Of a stretch of 64,000 nt of DNA, positions 43,297 to 51,439 are shown one piece after another (within the stretch, counting starts at the first letter, position 1; every line of letters begins with the position of its first letter). Origin of the DNA: Halorubrum sp. BOL3-1 (GTDB taxonomy: Archaea; Halobacteriota; Halobacteria; Halobacteriales; Haloferacaceae). The DNA lies in NCBI RefSeq assembly GCF_004114375.1, contig NZ_CP034692.1, forward strand, positions 186,001-250,000. Direction: 5' to 3'. The translations under genes and the position numbers were made by a program. The notes under the pieces were generated by a model that worked only from the letters and a program-made list of their open reading frames with translations, was not told where the DNA came from and searched no databases.

Positions 43297-44169
43297 ATGT
43301 CTGAAGACGTACTCGTCACGGCAGACTGGGTAGAAGAGCGCCTCGACACCTTTCAGGAAGACGACTCCGACCACCGGTTAGTCGAGATCAACAACCCGAC
43401 CGTCACCGACGAGTCGGAGTACACGCCCTATGAGGAGGGCCACATCCCCGGCGCGCTCGACTTCGAGTGGGACGCGGTGTTCACCGACGAGACCGAGCGC
43501 GACATCGTCTCGAAGGAGGACTTCGCGGCGCGAAACGGCGAGGGAGGGATCGACGCCGACACGACGGTCGTCGTGTACGGCGGCGGCCGCGTCCCGAACT
43601 GGTTCGCGCTGTTCGGCTACTGGATCTACAAGTACTACGGTCACGACGACATCCGCGTGATCGACGGCGGGAAGGGATACTGGGTCGGCAACGACTATCC
43701 GCTCTCGACCGAGGAGCCCGACTTCACGCCGCGCGAGTACGAGGCCCGCGGTCCCTTCGAGAGCGTCCGCGCCTACAAGGACGACATCGATAAGGCGATC
43801 GAGGAGGGGATCCCGATGGTCGACGTGCGCTCCCCCGAGGAGTTCTCCGGCGAGGTCATCGCCCCCGAGGGACTCAACGAGACCGCCCAGCGCGGCGGCC
43901 ACATCCCCGGCGCGAGCAGCGTCCCGATCGGGACCACACTGAACGACGACGGCACGTTCAAGAGCGCCGAGGAGCTGACGGAGCTATACGGTGACGCCGG
44001 CGTCGACGGCGACGAGTCGACGATCACCTACTGCCGCGTCGGCGAGCGCTCGTCGATCGAGTGGTTCCTCCTGCACGAGCTGCTCGACTACGACGACGTC
44101 CGCAACTACGACGGCTCGTGGACCGAGTGGGGCAACCTCGTCGGCGCGCCGATCGAGACGGGCGAGTAG
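43297..44169 (+). CDS. Thiosulfate sulfurtransferase (two-rhodanese type)
   Basis: A 290-residue sulfurtransferase with two rhodanese domains. The N-terminal inactive one has HIPGALDFEWDAVF and VVVYGGGRVPNWF (no catalytic cysteine); the C-terminal one has VDVRSPEEFSGE, GGHIPGASSVP and the active-site loop YCRVGERSS with the Cys at about residue 246. It transfers sulfane sulfur from thiosulfate or mercaptopyruvate to cyanide or thiols. The length and the position of Cys fit the TST group. ATG 43297 is preferred to the GTG one codon before. Confidence 0.92.
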   Translation: MSEDVLVTADWVEERLDTFQEDDSDHRLVEINNPTVTDESEYTPYEEGHIPGALDFEWDAVFTDETERDIVSKEDFAARNGEGGIDADTTVVVYGGGRVPNWFALFGYWIYKYYGHDDIRVIDGGKGYWVGNDYPLSTEEPDFTPREYEARGPFESVRAYKDDIDKAIEEGIPMVDVRSPEEFSGEVIAPEGLNETAQRGGHIPGASSVPIGTTLNDDGTFKSAEELTELYGDAGVDGDESTITYCRVGERSSIEWFLLHELLDYDDVRNYDGSWTEWGNLVGAPIETGE

Positions 44170-44578
44170 GCGACGCGACGCGGCGGCGCAGGCAACCCGT
44201 TCTGCGCGTTCGAGACCGGTAACGTCGAAGCGCGCGCCGCCCGCCTCGCTCTCGGTGACTCGGACGTTGCCGCCGTGCGCGTCGGCGGTCTTCCTGACGA
44301 TCGCGAGCCCGAAACCGGTCCCCTCCTCGCTGCCGTTCGGCGATCGGGACGCCGAGCGGCTCGCGACGAAGGTGACCGTTTAAGTTCGGACCGACCGACG
44401 TTGCGACCACCAGTCGCGGGACGACGCCGACGGAGCCCTCGCTCCGGTCGGTCGGGTCCCGCCTCCAGACCATGTCACCCCACGCGTCCCCCCCGACTCG
44501 CGGCGGCCCCGTCCGGGCCGCCACCGACGGTCGCACCGCCCCGAGCGAGCGCTCTATCGGTCCGGACCGAGGCGACCG
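44170..44578. other. 409-base non-coding region with a kinase relic
   Basis: Besides the relic annotated at 44215-44334, the region holds TTTAAG near 44380 and a GC-rich stretch with a 36-codon frame (44472-44581) whose stop overlaps the next start by ATGA. No independent support for that frame. Confidence 0.4.
44215..44334 (-). pseudogene. Relic of a histidine kinase ATPase domain
   Basis: Minus-strand translation reads GSEEGTGFGLAIVRKTADAH, then GGNVRVTES and GGARFDVTG. These are the G-boxes and final strands of a HATPase_c domain as in haloarchaeal sensor kinases. Upstream of GSEEG no N/G1-box or histidine box is found, and downstream the frame runs into antisense of the sulfurtransferase gene. 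Only about 40 residues of the kinase remain, so the gene was deleted around its end. It implies a larger sensor gene once stood here. Confidence 0.72.
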
Positions 44579-46051
44579 ATGAGCCGAGGTCCCGACCGGC
44601 GGCCGGTCGAGCGCCGGCTCCACGGCGACCCGCCGATCGTCGACGCGGAGGCGGCGGCCGCCGCGCTCGACGCCGACGCGACGGTGCTCATCAGCGGCTT
44701 CGGCAGCGTCGGCTACCCGAAGGCGATCCCGCTCGCGCTGGCGTCCGACTCCCGCGACCTATCGCTTACGCTCGTCGCCAGCGGAAAGGTCGGCGACGAG
44801 ATCGACGTCGATCTCGTCGGCTCCGGACAGGTCGAGCGACGCTTCTCTTACCAGTCGTCGCGGGTCGCCCGCGAGAAGACGGACGCCCGCGAGATCGCGT
44901 TCAGTGACCGCAACGCCTCCTCCATCGGCGACGAGGTCCAGTACGGCGGGCTCGTCGACCCCGATGTCGCCGTCGTTGAGGCGGTCGCGGTCGGCGAGGA
45001 CTGGTTCGTCCCCTCCACGTCGCTCGGACAGGTGCCCGCGTTCGTCGAGGCCGCGGACGCGCTATACGTCGAGCTGAACCGCCACCAGCCGCTCGAGCTA
45101 CAGGCGCTCCACGACGTGTACCGGCCCGACGCGCCGCCGGACCGGGGGCCCGTTCCGCTCTCTTCCCCCGGCGACCGAATCGGGACCGCACACGTCGAGT
45201 TCGACCCCGAGAAGCTTACAGGCGTCGTCGAGACGGAGACACCCGACTCGACGTACACGTTTCGGGACCCGACCGACGACGACCTCGCGATCGCCGCCCA
45301 CCTCGGATCCTTCCTCCGCGAGGAGCTGGAGCGCTCGTCAGTCTTCGACGAGGCGGTCCACCTCCAGTTCGGCGTCGGCTCGCTCGGTAACGCCCTGATG
45401 GGCGAGCTGCAGGCGCTCGACTTCGGCGACCGCGAGGTGGTCTACTTCGGCGAGCTCATCCAGGACGGCCTCTTCGACATGCTCGACGCCGGGGAGCTGG
45501 AGGCCGCGAGCGCCACGTCGCTCGCACTCACCGACGAGGGTCAAGAGCGCCTCTTCGAGGACGTCGAGCGCTACGCCGAGGACGTGGTGCTCCGACCGGC
45601 CGACGTCTCCAACCACCCGGGGCTCATCGACCAGTTCGGCGTGATCGGCGTGAACAGCGCCATCGAGTTCGACCTCTACGGCAATGTCAACTCCACGCAC
45701 GTCCACGGCGAGCGTATGATAAACGGCGTCGGCGGCTCGGCCGACTTCAATCGGAACTCCCTGATCACCGTCTGCGCGCTCCCCTCGGCGCTGAACGACG
45801 GCACGGTCTCGCGGATCGTCCCGCAGACGTTCCACGTCGACCACACCGAACACGATGTCGATGTCTTCGTCACCGAGCAGGGCGCCGCCGACGTGCGCGG
45901 CCTGTCACCGGTCGAGCGCGCCGAGCTGATCGTCGAGCGGTGCGCACATCCCGAGTTCGCGCCGAAACTGCGCTCGTACCTCGACGACGTCCGTGAGCGC
46001 CAGTATCACATCCCGCAGGACGTCGAGCGCGCGGCAGAGTGGTTCGAATAG
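44579..46051 (+). CDS. Acetyl-CoA hydrolase/CoA-transferase (class I, AarC-like)
   Basis: A 490-residue class I CoA-transferase of the acetyl-CoA hydrolase/4-hydroxybutyrate or succinyl-CoA:acetate transferase type. Key stretches are ISGFGSVGYPKAIPLAL, LQFGVGSLGNALMGEL, NSAIEFDLYGNVNSTHVHG (containing the likely catalytic Glu), INGVGGSADFNRNS and a C-terminal VTEQGAADVRGLSP. It moves CoA between acids without ATP. The substrate pair is unknown, but the position at the edge of the acid-catabolism cluster suggests activation or release of a carboxylate there. The ATG is at 44579. Confidence 0.86.
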   Translation: MSRGPDRRPVERRLHGDPPIVDAEAAAAALDADATVLISGFGSVGYPKAIPLALASDSRDLSLTLVASGKVGDEIDVDLVGSGQVERRFSYQSSRVAREKTDAREIAFSDRNASSIGDEVQYGGLVDPDVAVVEAVAVGEDWFVPSTSLGQVPAFVEAADALYVELNRHQPLELQALHDVYRPDAPPDRGPVPLSSPGDRIGTAHVEFDPEKLTGVVETETPDSTYTFRDPTDDDLAIAAHLGSFLREELERSSVFDEAVHLQFGVGSLGNALMGELQALDFGDREVVYFGELIQDGLFDMLDAGELEAASATSLALTDEGQERLFEDVERYAEDVVLRPADVSNHPGLIDQFGVIGVNSAIEFDLYGNVNSTHVHGERMINGVGGSADFNRNSLITVCALPSALNDGTVSRIVPQTFHVDHTEHDVDVFVTEQGAADVRGLSPVERAELIVERCAHPEFAPKLRSYLDDVRERQYHIPQDVERAAEWFE

Positions 46052-46093
46052 AATCCGAAAAGCGTTCGAGCGAGGGATACGTCGCCTGCGGCC

Positions 46094-46327
46094 TCACAGC
46101 AGTTCGAGGAAGATCAGCAGCCACCAGACGTAGCCGGCGGTGAGCCCGAACGCGGTGAGCAGTTCGAGCGCGCCGACGTACTTCTGGCCGTGGGCCCGGC
46201 GGAACGCCTGTACCTTCTCCACCCGGTTCCAGGCCGGCATCAGCGGCTCGGGGATGATTTCACCGAGACCGCCCGCCTGTTGCATGGACTCCTCGGCGAC
46301 CGCCTCGGGAGCGGAATCGTCGCTCAT
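46094..46327 (-). CDS. Small single-helix protein coupled to the TRAP permease
   Basis: A 77-residue protein. The first 60 residues are soluble (MSDDSAPEAVAEESM.., VEKVQAFRRAHGQKYVGALEL) and one or two C-terminal helices follow (LTAFGLTAGYVWWLLIFLELL). Its ATG overlaps the permease stop by ATGA, so translation is coupled. It probably is an accessory subunit of the TAXI-TRAP transporter, like the small DctQ-type or unnamed third genes next to fused permeases; it is much shorter than DctQ. Not otherwise recognised. Confidence 0.72.
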   Translation of the reverse strand: MSDDSAPEAVAEESMQQAGGLGEIIPEPLMPAWNRVEKVQAFRRAHGQKYVGALELLTAFGLTAGYVWWLLIFLELL

Positions 46328-48315
46328 TGGCTCGCCCCCCTCCCGAACGGGAGCTTGAGCCCGCGGATCATCACCTTCTCCGCCACGAAGACGGCGGCGA
46401 AGGCGGCGATCCCGGCGATCTTCGCGAGGTCGCTCGGGTACGCCATGATGAGGACGCCGAGCGTCGCGAGCAGGGCCCGCGCGCCGACCTTCCGCCCGGG
46501 GCGCATCTTGAACGGGTAGTTCAGCCCGTAGATGATAGTTACCGCACCGAGCAGCACGAGCAGCCCAACGTACAGTGTGTTGAGTCCGGGATCCATCGAT
46601 ATCAGAGCGGGATTGTAGACGAACGCGACCGGGAGGACGAACAGCGGCGCCGCGATCCGGATTGCGGCCCCGCAGGTCCGCCAGAAGTTCGCCTCTGCGA
46701 TCCCGGCCGCGATCACCGCCGCGGTCGCCACCGGGGGCGTGATCCCCGCGAGGATAGCCGCGTAGAACATGGTGTAGTGGGCCGTGATGGGCGCGACGTT
46801 GAAGTCGGAAACGAAGGTCGGAACGATGAGGATGGCCACGATGACGTACGCGGCGACCGTCGGCATGCCGACGCCCATCAGGATGGCGACGACCATCCCG
46901 AGCAGCACCGCGAACAGCAGCACGCCGCCCGAGATGTTGATGAGCAGCAGCGCGATCTTCGCCGGGATCCCGGTCGTGCTGAAGAGGTTCACGACGCCGC
47001 TGATGACGACCAGGATGATCGCGATCGGCGCCAGGATGATGGCGCCGCGGCGGATCCCGTGGACGGTGTTTTTCACCTGCGTGACGAGCTCTCCGATCGG
47101 ACTGGTACCCGAGTTGTCCACGACCCGCTGGAGCGGCGGCATGAGGACCCCCGTGACCATCATCGCGACCACCGTGTACAGTGCCGACGTCATCACCGTG
47201 TACTGGGCGACTCCGAGCAGGTAGATGAGTATCCCGAACGGGACGCCGAAGCGGAGCGCCTCAAACACCTTCTTTTCCGTCGAGAGCTCGTCGTCGAAGA
47301 ACTCGGAGAACTCCATGTCCTGGCTGCTGGAGTCGGAGATGGCGAGGTAGTGGACCCCGATGGAGATGGCCACGACCAGGATCGCGGCCGGCGTGAGGCC
47401 GGCGACGACGATGTCTAGGTACGGGACACCGAGGTACGACGCCATCACGAACGCGGATGCCCCCATCACGGGCGGGAGCACCTGCCCGGAGGTGGACGCG
47501 ACCGCCTCGATGCCGGCCGCGCGGTGGCCCGACATCCCGGCCTCCTGCATCGTCGGGATGGTGAACGAGCCCGTCATTGCCGCGTTGGCGGTGTACGAGC
47601 CGTTGATCGAGCCGATGACCGCCGAGGATAGCACGGCGGTCTGGGCGATCCCCGACTCGATGTACTTCGCGGCCACGATGGCGACCCGGAGGATGAGGTC
47701 GAACGCGCCGTACGCGAACAACAGTCCGGCGTACAGCAGGAACGGCGCGATCCACGAGGCCGTGATCTGCGTGAGGCTCCCGTAGAACCCGTACAGGTCG
47801 GTGACCGTCGCCTGCAGCAGCGTCGCCTGTTGCATCCCCGCGTGACCCAACACTCCCGGCACGAGGTTCCCGTACATCGCGTACCCGAACACGGCGAAGA
47901 TGAGCCCGAGGAACACGTTCCCGAACTCTCGCCACGTGAGGTACATCAGCGAGAGGATGACGAGCCGCGCGAGCATGTACTCGTGTTCGAGCGCGTATCC
48001 CTGCCGCTGGAGGTACACGTCTTGGAAGTTCACCGCGAAGAACGCCGAGGCGGTCATCAGTGCCAGCGACGCGGGGATCAACACGGCGCCGTCGATCCAG
48101 TCGCCGTCCGCGATGGCGAGCCGCGTCTCGTTGAGCGCGTATACGGTCATGATGCCGCCGACGAACGCGGTGGCGTACCGCACCTGCGAGATAGCCTGGG
48201 TCTGGGCCCAGTAGAGCACCCCGGCCCAGAACAGCAGCGCCGCCGCCGTGACCGTGACGTTGAGCCCCCGCAGCAGTCCGGATTCGGGCTCCGCCGAGGC
48301 CGTGTCCGTGCTCAT
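46324..48315 (-). CDS. TRAP transporter fused permease (TAXI type, DctQM-like)
   Basis: A 663-residue membrane protein with about 17-19 helices. The N-terminal part corresponds to DctQ, and the remainder to DctM with the family pattern GSINGSYTANAAMTGSFTIP, GQVLPPVMGASAFVMA, LLGMVVAILMGVGMPTVAAYV and GITPPVATAAVIAAGIA. It imports an organic acid, driven by ion gradient, with the TAXI-family binding protein encoded upstream at 48472-49587. The pairing with a TAXI binder and fused permease is standard for archaea. Substrate is unknown; neighbours suggest a sugar or hydroxy acid. Confidence 0.93.
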   Translation of the reverse strand: MSTDTASAEPESGLLRGLNVTVTAAALLFWAGVLYWAQTQAISQVRYATAFVGGIMTVYALNETRLAIADGDWIDGAVLIPASLALMTASAFFAVNFQDVYLQRQGYALEHEYMLARLVILSLMYLTWREFGNVFLGLIFAVFGYAMYGNLVPGVLGHAGMQQATLLQATVTDLYGFYGSLTQITASWIAPFLLYAGLLFAYGAFDLILRVAIVAAKYIESGIAQTAVLSSAVIGSINGSYTANAAMTGSFTIPTMQEAGMSGHRAAGIEAVASTSGQVLPPVMGASAFVMASYLGVPYLDIVVAGLTPAAILVVAISIGVHYLAISDSSSQDMEFSEFFDDELSTEKKVFEALRFGVPFGILIYLLGVAQYTVMTSALYTVVAMMVTGVLMPPLQRVVDNSGTSPIGELVTQVKNTVHGIRRGAIILAPIAIILVVISGVVNLFSTTGIPAKIALLLINISGGVLLFAVLLGMVVAILMGVGMPTVAAYVIVAILIVPTFVSDFNVAPITAHYTMFYAAILAGITPPVATAAVIAAGIAEANFWRTCGAAIRIAAPLFVLPVAFVYNPALISMDPGLNTLYVGLLVLLGAVTIIYGLNYPFKMRPGRKVGARALLATLGVLIMAYPSDLAKIAGIAAFAAVFVAEKVMIRGLKLPFGRGASQ

Positions 48316-48471
48316 TGGCGCCAGCGTACGTTAGGCGGGGTGTTCGTCCGACGGGGCGTGGTTAGTCGTGTCATAGTTGATGTCTAGAATGTCGGTTGCG
48401 TGTTCGGTGATTTTAAATTACTGATCGGTTCGTCCTCGAAGAGCGGGGAGGAAAGCCCGGTTACCGGTCGA

Positions 48472-49587
48472 TCAAGCGCCCTCGCCTTCGGTCAGGCTGT
48501 CGTCCCACGCATCGTTGTCCTGGTAGTACTGGACTGCGCCGGGATGGACCGGAATGCGCTCCTGCGCGTAGCCGAGCATCTCCGGCGTAGACCCGAAGTC
48601 GTTGAACTGCGCTTCGCCCTCGTTAACCGTATCATTGTGTTCGTCGACGACGCGACACAGCTCGTAGACGGCGTCCGCGTTGGCTTCGGGGTTGAACGTG
48701 TAGAGCACTTGGAGATCCCAGGAGAACACCTCGTCGGTGCCGATGTCTTGGGGCATTTCCCACTCGCTGTACGGGGTTCGGGTCGTGCCCGCGCCCGAGA
48801 ACGACTCGGCGGACTCGATGAGTGCGTCCGTCGGCTCGACGTAGTGGAGATCGAGGCGCGAGGCCATCTCCTGGACGAATCCGGTGTACCGGACGCCCGG
48901 TGTTCCGTACGCGATACTGGCGTCGATAGTGCCCTCCTCCATCGCGCCGGGGGCGTCACCGACGCCCATGTTCTGGATGTTCATCTGTTCGTACACGTCC
49001 GCGGTCGGCCCCTGAGACAGGACGTCGAGGGTCGTCGCCCGCGTCGAATAGCCCGGCTCGGCCGGGTAGACGTTCGCGCCGGCGAGGTCGTCGAACGTCT
49101 CGATGCCCGTGCCGTCGCGAGCGATGAAGTAAATGCTGTACGGGAACGCCGAGAACCCGTACTGCGGGATGCGTTCGACCGGCTGGTCGGAGAACGCGCC
49201 CGTCTCGTCTATCGCCTTGTTCAGCGAGTTGTTGTCGGTGATGCCGGCGTTGAACTGGTTGTTGGCCATCCGCCGGATCGTTCCGATGTATCCCGGACTC
49301 TCGATCGTCGAGTAGCTCAGGGTGTCGCTCTCTTCGCTCACCGCGCGCTCGACGGCGAGGCCGACGTCTTGGGTCCCGCCGGCCGACGTCCCCACGCGCA
49401 GCGAGAGCTCTTCGCTTCCGCCGTCGTCGCCGTCGGACCCGTCCGAGCCGTCAGATCCGTCCGACCCGTCGGACCCGTCCGAGCCGTCCGACCCGTCCCC
49501 ACCGCCGCTACAGCCGGCGAGTCCGGTGATTCCTACTGCGCCGGTACCGTACAAGAACTTGCGTCGATTAACTGAGTTATTTTCCAT
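48472..49587 (-). CDS. TAXI-family TRAP substrate-binding lipoprotein
   Basis: A 371-residue exported binding protein. The signal has a twin-arginine start (NRRKFLYGTGAVGITGL) and lipobox LAGC, so it is probably Tat-exported and lipid-anchored. Mature part: a Gly/Ser/Asp linker, then LRVGTSAGGTQDVGLAVERAV and features of the TAXI group (GITDNNSLNKAIDETGAF, IQNMGVGDAPGAMEEGTIDASIAYG). It captures a carboxylate for the permease. The gene begins at ATG 49587, not the upstream in-frame ATG at 49602. Permease follows after about 155 bases. Confidence 0.92.
   Translation of the reverse strand: MENNSVNRRKFLYGTGAVGITGLAGCSGGGDGSDGSDGSDGSDGSDGSDGSDGDDGGSEELSLRVGTSAGGTQDVGLAVERAVSEESDTLSYSTIESPGYIGTIRRMANNQFNAGITDNNSLNKAIDETGAFSDQPVERIPQYGFSAFPYSIYFIARDGTGIETFDDLAGANVYPAEPGYSTRATTLDVLSQGPTADVYEQMNIQNMGVGDAPGAMEEGTIDASIAYGTPGVRYTGFVQEMASRLDLHYVEPTDALIESAESFSGAGTTRTPYSEWEMPQDIGTDEVFSWDLQVLYTFNPEANADAVYELCRVVDEHNDTVNEGEAQFNDFGSTPEMLGYAQERIPVHPGAVQYYQDNDAWDDSLTEGEGA
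49433..49499 (-). repeat. Tandem 9-bp repeats encoding a (GSD)n linker
   Basis: About seven 9-base units of the type CCGTCCGAC/GTCGGACCC code for the GSD-repeat linker between lipobox and binding domain. Minor third-base differences between units. Length variation between strains is likely; the linker tethers the binding protein away from the membrane. Confidence 0.8.
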
Positions 49588-49699
49588 GCTCAACCGTGAC
49601 ATTACGGTCTATAATTAACAATGTATCCGTTTGTTTCAGTTTAATCCGAGGGAATACTCTCTTTCGTGACACTCGTCAAACACGTCACGTGTGGCGGTC

Positions 49700-50128
49700 T
49701 CACTCCTCGAGGATCACCGTCACGGGGCGGTCGGCCGCGAGCAACACCGACTGGGTCGTGCTCCCGAACAGCATCTTGCCGGTCGGGCTTCGGCGCCGCC
49801 CGCTCATGGTGATGCCGTCGATGTCGAGCTCCGCGGCGACTTCGACGATCGTCTCGGCGGGGTCGCCGTGTTCGCGCCGCCTAGACGTCTCGACGCCGGC
49901 CTCGGCCAGCCGTTCCTCGACGGCGTCGACGCTGTCGGGGTAGTTCTCCTCGTTCCACACGTCCTCGGAGTCGACGCGCCCGCCCTCGCCGCTGACCTCG
50001 AACCCCTCGTAGACGTTGAGGATCACCGCCTCGACCTCGGCGGCAGCGTTCGGCAGCGAGGCGACGGCGTCCGCCGCGGCCAGTACGTGCTCGGAGTCCC
50101 CGCCGACGGGGAACAGTACGCGGTACAT
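49700..50128 (-). CDS. Universal stress protein (UspA), TRAP-associated
   Basis: A 142-residue Usp domain beginning MYRVLFPVGGDSEHVLAAA and ending VTVILEE. The nucleotide-loop stretch SGRRRSPTGKMLFGS is close to the canonical G-2x-G-9x-GS but with arginine replacing the second glycine region. Its position just upstream of the TAXI binding-protein gene, same strand, parallels TeaD-like Usp proteins that modulate TRAP transport. A regulator of the transporter is therefore a reasonable inference. The promoter of the binding-protein gene is in the 112-base gap between. Confidence 0.88.
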   Translation of the reverse strand: MYRVLFPVGGDSEHVLAAADAVASLPNAAAEVEAVILNVYEGFEVSGEGGRVDSEDVWNEENYPDSVDAVEERLAEAGVETSRRREHGDPAETIVEVAAELDIDGITMSGRRRSPTGKMLFGSTTQSVLLAADRPVTVILEE

Positions 50129-50221
50129 GCCAGCACCTAACTGAGCAGCGGATAATAAAGATGCCTGCCGGTGTCCCGAAGCGCGTGCCGTCGTCGCTGC
50201 CGCCGATCCGACCGCCCTCCC

Positions 50222-51043
50222 CTACCGCGTCACCGGCGCGTCGACGGTCCCGATCGACTCGACGACTGCCCGCACCTCGTCGCCGGGATCGATCGGCGCC
50301 GCGCCGGGCGTCCCCGTGCTGAACAGGTCGCCGGGCTCCAGCGTCATCACGTCGGAGTGGAACGAGACGATCTCGGCCGGCGGGAACAGCATGTTCCGGA
50401 CCTCGTTTTCCGCGCGCACCTCGCCGTTGACCTCGGTCCGCACCGAGAGCGGCTCTAGGTCGAGCCGCCCCTCCGGCACCGCGAGCGCGGCGCCGGGGAC
50501 GAGGAACGTGTCGTAGCTCTTCGCCCGCGTGAGAAAGCGCGGGTTCCGTTGGAGCACGTCCTCGGCCGTCATATCGATCACGGGGAGGTAGCCCGCCACC
50601 ACGTTCCCCACGTCGGCCTCGTCGACGTTCCGGCACGTCCGGCCCATCACGACCGCCAGCTCCGCCTCGGCGGTCACCCGCTCGCTCTGTGACTCCGGCG
50701 GCAGTCGGATCGGGCCGCCGGGACCCGTCAGGACCGACGACGGCTTCGTGAAGCTCGCCGGCTCTTCGGGGCGCTGCTCGTCGAGGTCGCCGGCGTGCTC
50801 CTCGTAGTTCAGCCCGATCCCCCACAGCTTCCCGAACGACGCCAGCGGCGCGCCGAAGGACACGTCTTCCGTCGGGACGGGGTCGGCGGTCGCGTCGGCG
50901 ACGTCTCCCAGATCGCCCGCGGCAGCCCGTGGAAGCGCGTTTCGGACGCTTTTTAGGTCCGGTTCGACGGCACCCAGCGGGACGTATCTCCCGTCGTCGC
51001 CGAGCAGCGGGTCGCCGGTCGCCGTGCGCGCGAGATACTTCAT
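50222..51043 (-). CDS. Fumarylacetoacetate hydrolase-family protein
   Basis: A 273-residue FAH-superfamily hydrolase. Landmarks are GIGLNYEEHAGD, FTKPSSVLTGPGGPI, VTAEAELAVVMGR (metal-site Glu), VVAGYLPVIDMTAEDVLQRN, YDTFLVPGAAL and FSTGTPGAAPIDPGDEVR. Members split C-C bonds of 2,4-diketo acids or decarboxylate oxaloacetate. Next to the SDR and enolase-type genes the best-fitting role is hydrolysis of a 2,4-diketo-3-deoxy sugar acid to pyruvate plus a hydroxy acid. Translation of this gene may be coupled to the cupin gene through two tiny frames in the tandem repeat at 51041-51087. Confidence 0.88.
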   Translation of the reverse strand: MKYLARTATGDPLLGDDGRYVPLGAVEPDLKSVRNALPRAAAGDLGDVADATADPVPTEDVSFGAPLASFGKLWGIGLNYEEHAGDLDEQRPEEPASFTKPSSVLTGPGGPIRLPPESQSERVTAEAELAVVMGRTCRNVDEADVGNVVAGYLPVIDMTAEDVLQRNPRFLTRAKSYDTFLVPGAALAVPEGRLDLEPLSVRTEVNGEVRAENEVRNMLFPPAEIVSFHSDVMTLEPGDLFSTGTPGAAPIDPGDEVRAVVESIGTVDAPVTR

Positions 51044-51087
51044 CGCGCGTTCGCTCCGTTCGTCGTCATCGCGCGTTCGCTCCGTTC
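51041..51087 (-). repeat. 21-bp tandem direct repeat spanning the FAH start codon
   Basis: CATCGCGCGTTCGCTCCGTTC occurs at 51041-51061 and 51067-51087, 26 bases apart. On the minus strand each copy ends in ATG. This creates a 7-codon frame, then a 9-codon frame, each ending in TGA that overlaps the next ATG, and the last ATG is the start of the FAH-family gene. Confidence 0.85.
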
Positions 51088-51091
51088 ATGG

Positions 51092-51439
51092 TCACTCCTT
51101 GCGGTCCGTCCAGAAGTCGAACGAGCGTCCGGGCGCGAACACGTCTAGGCCGACCGCGCGCTCGTCGCCGGTGTTCTCCACGCGGTGGGTCTCGTCGGAC
51201 TCCAGGAGGACGGAGTCGTTCTTTTGCAGGGTGACCTCGTCCTCCTCAGTCGCGACCGTGAGCTCGCCCTCCAGACAGAGGCACACCTGCTCGTTCTCGT
51301 GGTCGTGCATCGGCGAACTGTGGCCCGGCGGCTTCTCGAACCACTCGAAGGAGAACCGGTCGCTGCCCGCCATCGACACGCGCCGCCAGCCCTTATCCGG
51401 CTCGTACGTCTCCGCCTCGTCGAACGCGACCGGCTTCAT
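51092..51439 (-). CDS. Cupin-domain protein
   Basis: A 115-residue single-domain cupin. Metal-binding motif one is GHSSPMHDHENEQVCLCLEGE (His, His, Glu ligands visible) and motif two is DETHRVENTGDE (His). Its ATG overlaps the SDR stop (ATGA). Such small cupins act as isomerases, lactonases or sugar-acid-binding proteins; here it could be an isomerase or lactonase of the acid-sugar pathway, or a sensor. Length and N-terminal EAETYEPDKGWRRVSM fit haloarchaeal homologues in similar clusters. Confidence 0.86.
   Translation of the reverse strand: MKPVAFDEAETYEPDKGWRRVSMAGSDRFSFEWFEKPPGHSSPMHDHENEQVCLCLEGELTVATEEDEVTLQKNDSVLLESDETHRVENTGDERAVGLDVFAPGRSFDFWTDRKE

Noticed and set aside
49433-49499. 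CRISPR-like array of short direct repeats
   Set aside because: Units are 9 bases without spacers and code for a GSD linker in the binding lipoprotein. No CRISPR array or cas gene was seen anywhere in the window.
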